This document shows positions 56,640 through 64,000 of a DNA stretch of 64,000 nt, in pieces. The position numbers and the translations under genes were made by a program. Where the stretch lies: assembly GCF_000025725.1 (NCBI RefSeq), contig NC_013943.1, positions 2,418,001 through 2,482,000 on the forward strand, read 5' to 3'. This stretch comes from Denitrovibrio acetiphilus DSM 12809 (GTDB lineage: Bacteria; Chrysiogenota; Deferribacteres; Deferribacterales; Geovibrionaceae). Positions within the stretch are counted from its first letter, which is position 1, and each line of letters starts with the position of its first letter. The notes under the pieces are model-generated. The model was given only the letters and a program-made list of their open reading frames with translations, was not told the origin of the DNA and searched no databases.

Positions 56640-56670
56640 AAAAAAAGGGGCGAGCATATGGCCAGCCCCC
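56640..56670 (-). terminator. Minus-strand terminator with no upstream gene
   Basis: On the minus strand GGGGC (56665-56669) and GCCCC (56647-56651) form a stem, followed by seven Ts. The nearest minus-strand gene upstream is beyond the plus-strand ferritin gene, so it may end a small unannotated RNA. Confidence 0.6.
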
Positions 56671-56861
56671 CCTTACCCAAATAATACGTCTTTGAAAGAC
56701 AGCACACTTTTTTATGTCGAACAAACCTCACGGGAGGTATAGAGTTCAGGAATCATACTATACAACATAAGCATAACAGCTTTTTTACAAGTTACAGTCT
56801 TATTTTCCTCGTTGTTCTTCAATAATTATCTGCATTTTCACTTTTCAGTGCAAGTTTGTGC

Positions 56862-56867
56862 TATAAT
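56862..56867 (+). promoter_or_regulatory. Extended -10 promoter of the bacterioferritin-like gene
   Basis: TGC-TATAAT with no clear -35 hexamer; start near 56874, about 28 nt before the ATG, which has GGAGGA. Confidence 0.5.
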
Positions 56868-56901
56868 CACTATAGCTTTAACACTTTCACTGGAGGACTA
56901 A

Positions 56902-57405
56902 ATGAGAAAGAAATTTACCAAAAGCATAGAACTGCTAAATAAATCAGTGGCAGACGAGATAGCAGCACTGCATCAGTATATGTACTTTCACTTTCACTGC
57001 GATGATCAGGGGTATGATCTTCTTGCCGGATTATTCCGCAGGATTGCAATAGAAGAGATGATGCATGTGGAAAAACTGGCAGAGCGGATTCTTTTCCTTG
57101 ACGGCGATGTTATTATGAAGGCTGAATCTGACGTTATCCCTGAAAAGGATGTTAAAAAGATGCTTGATATGGCAAGAGAAATGGAAGACCATGCATCTGA
57201 AATGTATAACACTTTTGCCAACGAATGCTCAAAAGCCAGCGATTCTGTTACCAAGACTCTATTTGAAAGTCTAGTTGTTGACGAAGAACGGCACTATGAT
57301 AATTTTGATGACGAGCTTGAAAACATGGACAGATTCGGCGAAAACTACCTTACTCTTCAGGCTATCGAAAGAGCTAAAACAAGGGGCGGCGGACAACCTG
57401 CCTAA
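56902..57405 (+). CDS. Bacterioferritin-family protein
   Basis: 167-residue four-helix-bundle ferritin-like protein. Di-iron ligands can be seen as ADEIAALHQY (Glu, about 18), IEEMMHVEKLAERILFLDG (Glu and His, about 50), the EMEDHASEMY helix and DEERHYD (Glu and His, near 128). The Met in EEMMHVE matches the bacterioferritin haem ligand, and the ILFLDGDV segment is bacterioferritin-like. Iron storage or oxidative protection is expected. Slightly longer than usual Bfr (about 158) with a C-terminal GGGQPA tail. Confidence 0.85.
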   Translation: MRKKFTKSIELLNKSVADEIAALHQYMYFHFHCDDQGYDLLAGLFRRIAIEEMMHVEKLAERILFLDGDVIMKAESDVIPEKDVKKMLDMAREMEDHASEMYNTFANECSKASDSVTKTLFESLVVDEERHYDNFDDELENMDRFGENYLTLQAIERAKTRGGGQPA

Positions 57406-57409
57406 TGAT

Positions 57410-57533
57410 ATAAAAGCAGTAAGTACAGCCCGTCTGAAAAGGCGGGCAATGTGCGCTCTTTCAGCCACAAGATGCGTACCTCTCTGGACAAAACGCCAAC
57501 CCCTATAGGGTTGAACCGGAAAGCTGTTTTTAG
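57410..57533. other. GC-rich structured block between bacterioferritin and NifX-type genes
   Basis: Between two converging genes. It has an 8-bp stem GCCCGTCT-GAAA-AGGCGGGC (57428-57447) with a GNRA-type loop but no T-run after it, and a second stem AACCC/GGGTT (57510-57525 region), followed 12 bases on by TTTTT. It looks unlike the AT-rich spacers elsewhere. It may be a convergent termination region or a short repeat. Confidence 0.5.
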
Positions 57534-57896
57534 TTACTGCCGAAACGCTCCATCACATTTCCCTTTGGTTGCTCCTGCAAGCTTCCCAGATAAGAAAAGC
57601 TTCAGATCGTACTCGACCATTCCGGCATGAGACCAGAAAACCTCAATACCAAGCCCGTTAAGCCTGTTTATCGCCCCGTCGCCAATACCGGCTGCGACGA
57701 CAACATTCACGCCTGCCTTCGTCAGGAGGTCAGAGGCATTTTTACTGCCTGCGGAAAGCGTGGCTTCCTCATTGAGTATTTGCCCGTATTTTTCACTAGA
57801 TGTGTCATATGTAACAAAAACCGGAGCTGCTGCAAAATGCTCAAAGATAACACTTTCACCCTGTGAATCACCACCGACAGGAAATGCTATAAGCAT
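57534..57896 (-). CDS. NifX/NifB-type domain protein, divergent
   Basis: 120 residues. Same fold as the two nearby paralogs (IAFPVGGDSQGESVIFEHFA, GVNVVVAAGIGDGAINRLNGLGI) but without the HGxCNP motif and with only one cysteine (KGKCDGAF) in the tail, so metal binding may be altered. Follows its neighbour by 8 bp, forming a two-gene operon. Confidence 0.85.
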   Translation of the reverse strand: MLIAFPVGGDSQGESVIFEHFAAAPVFVTYDTSSEKYGQILNEEATLSAGSKNASDLLTKAGVNVVVAAGIGDGAINRLNGLGIEVFWSHAGMVEYDLKLFLSGKLAGATKGKCDGAFRQ

Positions 57897-57904
57897 CCGG
57901 GCAC

Positions 57905-58288
57905 CTAGCTGCAGTCACACATACAGGACACATTTTTGCTCCCGCATGAAAGGTTTACCGTCAGGCAGATAAGTGCGCCCGTCTTGAAAAGCTCAATATT
58001 TTCACGAACATTTCCTATCCCTGCACGTATCCCCTGTATACCAGCAGCCTGAAGCTTTTTAAGCGGAACAGGACCAATACCGTTCAGAATGACCGCATCT
58101 ACCTCTTCACCGCCAAATGCATTCAGCGGGTTACAGTTGTTTGGTGTATGATTCAGGTCTGCATTATCTATATACTTAAAATCCTCTGTTTCTGTATCAA
58201 AAAGGATAAAACCGGGGGCGTCTCCAAAGTTGCTGTAAATTTCACTATCTAGCCCCTGATCTTCCTCTACTGGAAAGCTTAACTTCAT
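57905..58288 (-). CDS. NifX/NifB-type domain protein with cysteine-rich tail
   Basis: 127 residues from ATG 58286-58288 (GTGAGGTGGGAA upstream; a longer reading lacks support). SFPVEEDQGLDSEIYSNFGD, NHTPNNCNPLNAFGGEEVDA, and a tail SCGSKNVSCMCDCS with five cysteines, a probable metal or cluster site. Second gene type of the family here; upstream promoter TTGCAA-16-TATAGT (58334-58361). Confidence 0.87.
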   Translation of the reverse strand: MKLSFPVEEDQGLDSEIYSNFGDAPGFILFDTETEDFKYIDNADLNHTPNNCNPLNAFGGEEVDAVILNGIGPVPLKKLQAAGIQGIRAGIGNVRENIELFKTGALICLTVNLSCGSKNVSCMCDCS

Positions 58289-58333
58289 TTCCCACCTCAC
58301 AAATTAATGATATAATCTTTTTGGATGTTTATT

Positions 58334-58361
58334 ACTATATACTTTTTTTGTCTTTTTGCAA
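58334..58361 (-). promoter_or_regulatory. Possible promoter of the two-gene NifX-type operon
   Basis: TTGCAA (58356-58361), 16-bp spacer, TATAGT (58334-58339) on the minus strand, about 45 nt upstream of the ATG. Confidence 0.4.
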
Positions 58362-58615
58362 GGCGCCAGCATAATCTAAAACACTGTACACTAAGGACAT
58401 TATGAACACACACTCATAACAGCACCCTCTATCATACTGTTGACACAGAAACAATAATGCGCTCAAAAAAAAGGCGATGCCCGAAGACACCGCCTTTATA
58501 TATCTTTTAAGCTTTCAGCACCCGAACCGAGTGTTCCTCGGCAATAGCAGCTCAGCAATACCTATTACTGATTCGTTAAGCTGTGCCGGTGCCAATAAGA
58601 AGCAGTTGAACCTAC
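58362..58615. other. 3' region of the kor operon with terminator
   Basis: About 250 bp. AAAGGCG (58470-58476) and CGCCTTT (58491-58497) form a stem; on the minus strand it is followed by a T-rich run (58461-58469), a terminator for the kor operon. Between it and korC a loose dyad (GGCA..CAGCT with AGCTG..TGCC, about 58542-58592) is visible. No gene. Confidence 0.55.
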
Positions 58616-59158
58616 TTACTTAACAGCTTTTGCAAGTTCAATACCTGCGAGAATAGCATTTTTGTTAAGCTCTTCAGTACCTTTTGGTACACGGGAGAGA
58701 ACAGCTTTCTCAAGTGTCTCAGGAGCAACAAGTCCGCATATTTCGTTAAGAGCACCGAGAGTCACAACGTTAGCTACCATAGCCTTGCCGACTTTTTCAG
58801 CAGCAGTTCTGATGATAGGCATCATGTAAACTTTCCAGTTACCCTTAGGAGCCTCTTTAACCATAAGATCATCGAGGATAAGTATTCCGCCGTCCACAAG
58901 GTCTTTAGAATACTTCTCAGCAGCTTCCTGTGTCAGGGCTACGAGAATATCCGGAGCCATAACTTTCGGGTAGAAGATCTCTTCGTCAGAGATAATAACT
59001 TCTGCTTTAGAAGCACCACCACGAGCCTCTGGTCCATAGGACTGTGACTGGATGGATTTTTTGCCTTCAAATACCGCAGCGCCTGCTGCGAGGATGATTC
59101 CGGCTGTGATCATACCCTGTCCGCCGGATCCACTAAGTCTTATTTGAGTTTTAGCCAT
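58616..59158 (-). CDS. korC: 2-oxoglutarate:ferredoxin oxidoreductase, gamma subunit
   Basis: 180 residues from ATG 59156-59158 (GGAGGAG six bases upstream; a TTG two codons earlier is less likely). Catalytic-gamma domain: RLSGSGGQGMITAGIILA, then SQSYGPEARGGASKAEVIIS. Forms the KGOR complex with the A, B and D subunits and contributes to the CoA or interface region. Last gene of korDABC. Confidence 0.93.
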   Translation of the reverse strand: MAKTQIRLSGSGGQGMITAGIILAAGAAVFEGKKSIQSQSYGPEARGGASKAEVIISDEEIFYPKVMAPDILVALTQEAAEKYSKDLVDGGILILDDLMVKEAPKGNWKVYMMPIIRTAAEKVGKAMVANVVTLGALNEICGLVAPETLEKAVLSRVPKGTEELNKNAILAGIELAKAVK

Positions 59159-59171
59159 TACCAACTCCTCC

Positions 59172-59978
59172 TTAGCTCAGACCGACGTTAGCGTCGTATG
59201 CTTCGATAAACTCAGGTCTTGATTCCTGGTGAAGAACACCGATAGGGAATTTGCCTGCTTTCTCTTCGTCTGTCATCTTTTCCCACTGTGCCTTATTGAC
59301 AGAGTGATCTTTCTGCCACTCTATCATAGCAGACGGGGAAGCAAGCTTGTTCTTACGGCCATAGCCAGTAGGACAGCCTGCGATGATTTCAACAACAGAG
59401 AAACCTTTATGCTCGAAAGCCTGTTTGATAAGTTTTTCCATTGGAACAGCGTGGTATGTTGTGCTTCTGGCAACAAATGTAGCACCGGCACCGATAGCAA
59501 GTTTAGCTATGTCGAACTGGTTGTCAGAGTTACCGTAAGGTGCTGTTGTAGCACGGGAGCCTTTAGGGGTAGTAGGTGAGTACTGACCGCCTGTCATACC
59601 ATAGATGTAGTTGTTGAACACGAGACATGTGATGTCAATATTACGACGACAAGCGTGGATGAAGTGGTTACCACCGATCGCTGTCATGTCGCCGTCACCG
59701 CCGAGAGCAATAACGTTAAGCTCAGGCTTAGCCATCTTAACGCCTGTTGCGAAAGCGAGTGAACGTCCGTGTGTTGTGTGCAGTGTGTTTGCGTCAATAT
59801 AACCCGGAAGACGTGAAGCACAGCCGATACCGGATGTGAAAACAAGTTTGTCTTTATCCCAGCCCAGAGAGTCAACGGCACGGATAACGGATTTCATGAT
59901 GATGCCGTACCCGCAACCAGGACACCAGATATGGGGTATTTTACCTGCTCTGAGGTATTTAGCGTAATCGTAAGCCAT
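59172..59978 (-). CDS. korB: 2-oxoglutarate:ferredoxin oxidoreductase, beta subunit
   Basis: 268-residue TPP-binding subunit. HIWCPGCGYGII (Fe-S or TPP region, about 16-27), IGCASRLPGY, THGRSLAFATGVKMA and the TPP motif GDGDMTAIGGNHFIHACRRN...VFNN. With korA it performs CoA-dependent decarboxylation of 2-oxoglutarate (or reductive carboxylation of succinyl-CoA). Confidence 0.95.
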   Translation of the reverse strand: MAYDYAKYLRAGKIPHIWCPGCGYGIIMKSVIRAVDSLGWDKDKLVFTSGIGCASRLPGYIDANTLHTTHGRSLAFATGVKMAKPELNVIALGGDGDMTAIGGNHFIHACRRNIDITCLVFNNYIYGMTGGQYSPTTPKGSRATTAPYGNSDNQFDIAKLAIGAGATFVARSTTYHAVPMEKLIKQAFEHKGFSVVEIIAGCPTGYGRKNKLASPSAMIEWQKDHSVNKAQWEKMTDEEKAGKFPIGVLHQESRPEFIEAYDANVGLS

Positions 59979-59980
59979 GA

Positions 59981-61117
59981 TTATTTACCCTCCTTGATTT
60001 TGTTAAGGATAGTAATAGGTGTGATCGGCTCAGAGTCAATCTGGTTGATACCTTCGATTGATGGAACAGTTCCTTCCATTACTCTCTTAACCTCAAGGAT
60101 TGCCATTCCGAGGTTCATCTCAGGGACGATTATCCTTTTAACTTTATTCTTATATTTTTCAAGATGCTTGTCAGGGAAAGGCCAGATTGTAAGAGGTCTG
60201 AAAAGACCAACTTTTATACCTTCTGCTCTTGCCGCTTTAATAGCTTCTTTTGCTGAACGAGCTGTAGAACCGAAAGCAAAGATGAGTATTTCAGCATCGT
60301 CACATTCCATTTCGTCTACAACAACGATATCGTCATAGTGATCATCAATCTTAGCCGCCTGACGGATTTCGTCAGCCTGAGCAAGTTTACCATCGTTTGA
60401 AGGGAAACCGTCAGCAAGGTGGTTAAGACCTGTTATATGGTAGCGATAGCCTGAACCAAAATCAGCCATTGGTGCAACACCGTCTTCTTCAGGCTGGTAT
60501 GGGAGGTAATCTTTAGGGTCGCAGGTTGGACGTTTACGGTCATCAACCTTAAGATCGCCAGGTTCCGGCATATTTACAGCTTCTCTCATGTGTCCGATGA
60601 TTTCATCAGTGAGGAGAATTACTGGTATTCTGTATTTTTCAGCTATGTTAAAAGCTCTGACAGTTTCTTCGAGCTGTTCCTGAACAGTCGAAGGTGTGAG
60701 CGCCACAGCCGGGTGGTCACCGTGTGTTCCCCATTTAGCCTGCATAATGTCAGACTGACCAGGACCAGTAGGAAGACCTGTTGAAGGACCGCCTCTCATA
60801 ACGTTAACGATAACGCATGGGATCTCTGTGAGGTAACCGTAACCAAGGTTTTCCATTTTAAGAGACATACCGGGACCGGATGTCGCAGTCATGGACTTTC
60901 TTCCTGATATTGAACCGCCAAGAGTCGCTGCCATAGCGGCAAGCTCATCTTCCATTTGCACGAAACGTCCGCCAACTTTTGGCAGTCTCGCTGCAAGTAT
61001 TTCTGCTACTTCAGTGGAAGGTGTAATCGGATAACCAGCATAGAATGTACAGCCAGCGTAGAGTGCACCTTCAACTACAGCCTCATTCCCCTGAAGGAAC
61101 TTTACTTCTTTAGCCAC
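59981..61117 (-). CDS. korA: 2-oxoglutarate:ferredoxin oxidoreductase, alpha subunit
   Basis: 378-residue subunit. EGALYAGCTFYAGYPITPSTEVAE, MEDELAAMAATLGGSISG, SGPGMSLKMENLGYG and VNVMRGGPSTGLPTGPGQSD are the family's TPP and active-site segments. The STGLPT form is the KGOR-type signature; pyruvate or branched-chain substrates cannot be wholly excluded, but proximity to sucCD favours 2-oxoglutarate. Confidence 0.94.
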   Translation of the reverse strand: MAKEVKFLQGNEAVVEGALYAGCTFYAGYPITPSTEVAEILAARLPKVGGRFVQMEDELAAMAATLGGSISGRKSMTATSGPGMSLKMENLGYGYLTEIPCVIVNVMRGGPSTGLPTGPGQSDIMQAKWGTHGDHPAVALTPSTVQEQLEETVRAFNIAEKYRIPVILLTDEIIGHMREAVNMPEPGDLKVDDRKRPTCDPKDYLPYQPEEDGVAPMADFGSGYRYHITGLNHLADGFPSNDGKLAQADEIRQAAKIDDHYDDIVVVDEMECDDAEILIFAFGSTARSAKEAIKAARAEGIKVGLFRPLTIWPFPDKHLEKYKNKVKRIIVPEMNLGMAILEVKRVMEGTVPSIEGINQIDSEPITPITILNKIKEGK

Positions 61118-61132
61118 AAATTCCTCCTAATA

Positions 61133-61327
61133 TTATTTTTTATACACTTCGATAGCGAAATCAGGGCACCTGAGTTCGCACTGCATGCAAGCTATACACT
61201 TGTCCAGATCTTTGACCGCTGCTTTGAAATCTTTCATTTCAAGAGCATCGACGGGGCAAAGCTCCACACAAATCTCACAGCCTTTGCAGAGGTTTGTGTA
61301 AATTTCGATTTTTTCTGCCTTAGCCAT
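61133..61327 (-). CDS. korD: 2-oxoglutarate:ferredoxin oxidoreductase, ferredoxin-like delta subunit
   Basis: 64-residue protein with two [4Fe-4S] motifs, CKGCEICVELCPVDAL (about 14-29) and CIACMQCELRCPDFAI. Carries electrons from the TPP subunits to ferredoxin. First gene of the operon, ATG behind AAGGAGAGG, after a long leader. Confidence 0.95.
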   Translation of the reverse strand: MAKAEKIEIYTNLCKGCEICVELCPVDALEMKDFKAAVKDLDKCIACMQCELRCPDFAIEVYKK

Positions 61328-61373
61328 TTACCTCTCCTTAATATATTTGAGATTCTCAAATCGAATTTATCTA

Positions 61374-61492
61374 AAAGAGGGGCTCTCAGCCTCTTTCGGA
61401 TGCCTGAAAAACAAAAACTACCATAAACAGTGTTATGAATAATTTTCCCTTATTTACAGGTACTTCCGAAAGGAGCTATAAAGCCCCTCTTT
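61374..61492 (-). ncRNA. Candidate structured leader (long imperfect hairpin) of the kor operon
   Basis: The 119-nt segment folds on itself: perfect 11-bp outer stem (61374-61384 with 61482-61492, AAAGAGGGGCT/AGCCCCTCTTT), small internal loop and a 4-pair step (61388-61392 with 61474-61477), 8-bp stem (61393-61400 with 61465-61472), 2-nt bulge, 6-bp stem (61401-61406 with 61457-61462) and an apical loop of about 50 nt. It lies inside the predicted 5' UTR. No known riboswitch recognised; a MITE-like inverted repeat is the alternative. Confidence 0.55.
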
Positions 61493-61519
61493 GTATCCGT
61501 AACATTTTTTCGACACAGT

Positions 61520-61548
61520 GTTATACCCCGAGTAAACACAGATGTCAA
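61520..61548 (-). promoter_or_regulatory. Strong sigma-70 promoter of korDABC
   Basis: Perfect TTGACA (61543-61548) and TATAAC (61520-61525) on the minus strand with a 17-bp spacer. Predicted start near 61513, giving a leader of about 185 nt before korD. Confidence 0.75.
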
Positions 61549-61564
61549 ACATGTAAACAATTAT

Positions 61565-62452
61565 TTACTTTTTCTTTTTTCTGAGCACTTCAGCAACCTT
61601 CTTTCCTATGTCAGCAGGAGACTCCACAACATGGACACCATGTTCCCGTAAAGCCTTCATTTTAGCTGCTGCTGTGTCATCTCCACCAGAAATTATTGCA
61701 CCTGCGTGCCCCATTCTTTTACCTTTCGGTGCTGTCTGACCTGCGATAAAACTAACGACCGGCTTAGAGAAATTCTGTTTTATCCACTCTCCGGCTTTCA
61801 CTTCTGCCTGCCCGCCGATCTCACCGATGAGGACAACACATTCTGTTTGTGCGTCATACTCAAACATCTCAAGAAGATCTATATACTTAAGTCCGACAAT
61901 AGGATCACCGCCGATACCAATACATGTAGACTGACCGAACCCTTCAGCCCCGACCTGCTTCACAGCCTCATAAGTCAGAGTTCCTGATTTCGAAATGATG
62001 CCTATCGTCCCGGGCTTATGAATTTCTCCGGGCATAATTCCCATCTTACATTCCCCAGGAGTGATAACCCCGGGGCAGTTGGGACCTACAAGCATGGTTC
62101 TGGATGAGCTTGTTGTCATCAGTCTTTTAACCATGATCATATCTTTAACAGGGATGCCCTCTGTGATACATACACAAAGGTCGAGATTAGCATCAATAGA
62201 TTCTATAACCGCATCAGCAGCATATGCAGGCGGAACATAAACAATGGAAGCATTCGCCCCTGTTTTTCTGATTGCCTCTTCCACTGTGTCAAACACCGGC
62301 GTCCCGTCGACTTCGAGACCACCTTTGCCCGGTACAACACCGGCAACAATGTTTGTGCCGTACTCTTTCATCTTCTGTGCATGGAACCTGCCCTGAGAGC
62401 CTGTAAGCCCCTGCACCAGAACTTTAGTTCTGTTATTAACAAGTATGCTCAT
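61565..62452 (-). CDS. sucD: Succinyl-CoA synthetase, alpha subunit
   Basis: 295-residue alpha subunit of succinate-CoA ligase. CoA-binding Rossmann start [20 protein letters not shown], and the phosphohistidine in [14 protein letters not shown] (about 245). Follows sucC by 11 bp. Confidence 0.97.
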   Translation of the reverse strand: MSILVNNRTKVLVQGLTGSQGRFHAQKMKEYGTNIVAGVVPGKGGLEVDGTPVFDTVEEAIRKTGANASIVYVPPAYAADAVIESIDANLDLCVCITEGIPVKDMIMVKRLMTTSSSRTMLVGPNCPGVITPGECKMGIMPGEIHKPGTIGIISKSGTLTYEAVKQVGAEGFGQSTCIGIGGDPIVGLKYIDLLEMFEYDAQTECVVLIGEIGGQAEVKAGEWIKQNFSKPVVSFIAGQTAPKGKRMGHAGAIISGGDDTAAAKMKALREHGVHVVESPADIGKKVAEVLRKKKK

Positions 62453-62463
62453 CTGTGCTCTCC

Positions 62464-63678
62464 TTATTTAGCCTTGTTTCTGGGTGTTTTCTTTTTGTTT
62501 TCAGCTTCTTCAGCAAGTTTTACAGCTTTTTCAGCCGCATCTGCCATAGTGTCGCCGGTAACAATGTTCAGACCGCTCTTACTCGCGCCGTCTTCCAGAA
62601 TCTTTTTGCCTTCTTCGACATTCGTTCCATCGAGTCTGACAACGATGTACCTGTCTCCCGGAACTTCTTCAGAGGCCTTAAGTACACCCTGAGCTATGAG
62701 GTCACAGCGGACAATACCGCCGAATATATTTACAAAAATCACCTTAACTTTTGGGTCTGTAAGGATAATTTTGAATGCTTCACGTACTTTGTTGACATCT
62801 GCACCACCCCCTACATCAAGGAAGTTGGCAGGCTGTCCGCCATATGATTTTATGATGTCCATAGTAGCCATTGCAAGTCCGGCTCCGTTAACCATACAGC
62901 CGATATTGCCTTCCATACTGACATAAGAGAGATCAAAGATACTGGCGCGAACTTCTTGCGGCTCGAGCTCACCATAATCTTTCATCTCTTCTATCGCTCT
63001 GTGTCTGAAAAGTGCGTTTTCGTCAACTGACATCTTGGCGTCGAGACAAACTATGTCCCCACTGCCTGTAACAACCAGAGGATTGATTTCAAGCATCATA
63101 CCGTCATGATCAATAAAACACTGGTATAATTTGTTTGTAACATCTGCGAATTTATTGAGGAGTGAAGAATCCAGCCCCATCTTTTTGGCAATTTTTCTTC
63201 CGAGAAACTGCCCCATCCCCGTCACAGGATTAATGCGCTCTTTTATAACTTTTTCCGGTGTTTTCGCAGCTACCTGCTCAATCTCAACACCGCCTTCTGA
63301 GCTTGCTATTATCATGTGCTGCTCAGAATCTCTGTCCACCAGGAAACTCACGTATATTTCCTGTTTAATGTCTGTAGCTTTTTCAACCAGAATCCTGCGG
63401 ACAATTTTGCCCTCATCTCCGGTCTGTTTGGTGACGATCTTCATACCAAGCATGTTGGCTGAAAGATCATAAAGATCGCTGAAGACATCAACAACTTTGA
63501 CGCCACCAGCCTTTCCTCTTCCCCCTGCGTGAACTTGAGCCTTTATCACCCATCGGTCACTGTGAAGTTCTTTAGCTACACGGAGTGCGTCGCTCGCAGT
63601 GGATGCTACACCACCGTCAGGGACGGGAACGCCGTATGTCCTGAGTAGGCCTTTGGCCTGAAATTCATGCAAATTCAT
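62464..63678 (-). CDS. sucC: Succinyl-CoA synthetase, beta subunit
   Basis: 404 residues. ATP-grasp start [37 protein letters not shown] (about 48-63), EINPLVV and the interface segment [15 protein letters not shown] basic C-terminal tail ([12 protein letters not shown]) extends past the usual end. Forms the enzyme with sucD. Confidence 0.97.
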   Translation of the reverse strand: MNLHEFQAKGLLRTYGVPVPDGGVASTASDALRVAKELHSDRWVIKAQVHAGGRGKAGGVKVVDVFSDLYDLSANMLGMKIVTKQTGDEGKIVRRILVEKATDIKQEIYVSFLVDRDSEQHMIIASSEGGVEIEQVAAKTPEKVIKERINPVTGMGQFLGRKIAKKMGLDSSLLNKFADVTNKLYQCFIDHDGMMLEINPLVVTGSGDIVCLDAKMSVDENALFRHRAIEEMKDYGELEPQEVRASIFDLSYVSMEGNIGCMVNGAGLAMATMDIIKSYGGQPANFLDVGGGADVNKVREAFKIILTDPKVKVIFVNIFGGIVRCDLIAQGVLKASEEVPGDRYIVVRLDGTNVEEGKKILEDGASKSGLNIVTGDTMADAAEKAVKLAEEAENKKKTPRNKAK

Positions 63679-63811
63679 GGCTCACCTTCCTTCAAATTTC
63701 TTCCAGAATCAATACCCGTATATACACCGAATATCCTTAGTCTACAAGACTTTTTGCAGTAAGTGAGCCATGATCACAATCTTTGTACTAATCGTGAACT
63801 TGCATTAACTA

Positions 63812-64000
63812 TTATTTAAGGAAGCTAAGTCTCTTAAGATCTTCAACAAGACCTTTAACTGAGTTAACAGATACATCAAACATGCCCTGCTCCTCATCAT
63901 TGAGATCAACTTCTATAATTTTTTCTATACCGTCTTTACCGAGTACACAAGGTACGCCAACATAGTATCCGCTTACACCATACTCACCGTTAAGCTGAGC
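63812..64000 (-). CDS. mdh: Malate dehydrogenase, C-terminal part (cut by window edge)
   Basis: The last 62 codons and the TAA stop (63812-63814); the frame is open to base 64000. Reads [37 protein letters not shown] and ends KRLSFLK, the C-terminal segment of the LDH-like malate dehydrogenase family. The gap of 133 bp to sucC suggests, but does not prove, a shared transcript. Confidence 0.88.
   Translation of the reverse strand, partial: AQLNGEYGVSGYYVGVPCVLGKDGIEKIIEVDLNDEEQGMFDVSVNSVKGLVEDLKRLSFLK

Larger units (their letters stand above)
56382..56861. other. Non-coding interval between the repressor and the bacterioferritin gene
   Basis: 480 bp without a convincing gene; a 94-codon minus-strand frame (56440-56724) would start at TTG without ribosome-binding site and runs through a repeat, so I reject it. 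It contains a dyad around GAAGT-TACA-ACTTC (56438-56451 region), the short repeat at 56480-56567, a minus-strand terminator at 56640-56670 and AT-rich sequence up to the ferritin promoter. Confidence 0.6.

Noticed and set aside
56440-56724. 94-codon minus-strand open frame between the metal repressor and the ferritin gene
   Set aside because: It would start at TTG with no proper ribosome-binding site, it crosses a T-run terminator and a short intergenic repeat, and it has no family resemblance.
54580-58288. A nitrogenase maturation locus
   Set aside because: The three NifX-type proteins belong to a broad family and no nifHDK, nifEN or radical-SAM nifB gene is present.

Overview
The window is one contiguous piece of a Gram-negative, flagellated, LPS-bearing chromosome. 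Gene content (a lipid A/BamA locus, a sigma-54 type flagellar operon, 2-oxoglutarate:ferredoxin oxidoreductase, a one-piece pyruvate carboxylase, short-form HisG) and protein style fit a Deferribacterota member such as Denitrovibrio or Geovibrio. That placement is inference from memory of these families, not a database result. Almost every base belongs to a recognisable gene; there is no prophage, IS transposase, CRISPR array, rRNA or tRNA.

Layout. (1) 1-18.4 kb, minus strand: a long housekeeping/envelope block. Read in transcription order it runs rho, rpmE, DUF1385, prfA, prmC, murA, hisG, bamA, ompH/skp, lpxD, fabZ, lpxA, a Gfo/Idh oxidoreductase, lpxI, cheX, prepilin peptidase, tyrS and a DUF1015 protein cut by the window edge. 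(2) 16.8-29.5 kb, minus strand: flgB-flgC-fliE-fliF-fliG-fliH-fliI-fliJ-motE-like, running on into a methyltransferase, a U32 protein, ligA, ppsR and a lipoprotein; a sigma-54 promoter lies before flgB. (3) 29.6-46.9 kb, mixed strands: a PAS-only protein, MsbA-like exporter, TPR protein plus FlrB/FlrC-like two-component pair, cheV, ybgF, glyA under a ZTP riboswitch, an orphan NtrC-type regulator overlapping rnr, a Cache-GGDEF-EAL protein and lolA. (4) 47-54 kb: pyruvate carboxylase, an orphan outer-membrane protein and uvrC. (5) 54-58.3 kb: a metal/sulfur handling group with a DsrE-like protein, three NifX/NifB-type small proteins, a CDF metal exporter with its DUF156 repressor and palindromic operator, and a bacterioferritin-like protein. 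(6) 58.6-64 kb, minus strand: mdh (partial), sucC, sucD, then korD-A-B-C behind a strong promoter and a long structured leader.

How the parts fit. Region 1 makes and assembles the outer membrane (lipid A acylation, OMP chaperone and insertase, peptidoglycan precursor). MsbA and LolA further along do lipid and lipoprotein transport for the same membrane. Region 2 and the FlrBC-like pair build and time the flagellum, with CheX, CheV and the EAL protein modulating motility. Regions 4 and 6 supply central carbon flow: pyruvate to oxaloacetate, and the malate/succinyl-CoA/2-oxoglutarate arm with ferredoxin as electron carrier.

Most unusual signals: a ZTP riboswitch with an overlapping terminator before glyA; a 52-bp duplicate of the fliG 3' end downstream of an inserted hairpin block; a 129-bp-period duplication carrying the prmC start region; a perfect 10-6-10 palindromic operator for a cysteine-free DUF156 repressor paired with a CDF exporter whose TM2 metal site reads HxxxH; a 119-nt near-perfect hairpin in the kor leader; and three genes whose -10 box sits 6-7 nt before an ATG without a Shine-Dalgarno.
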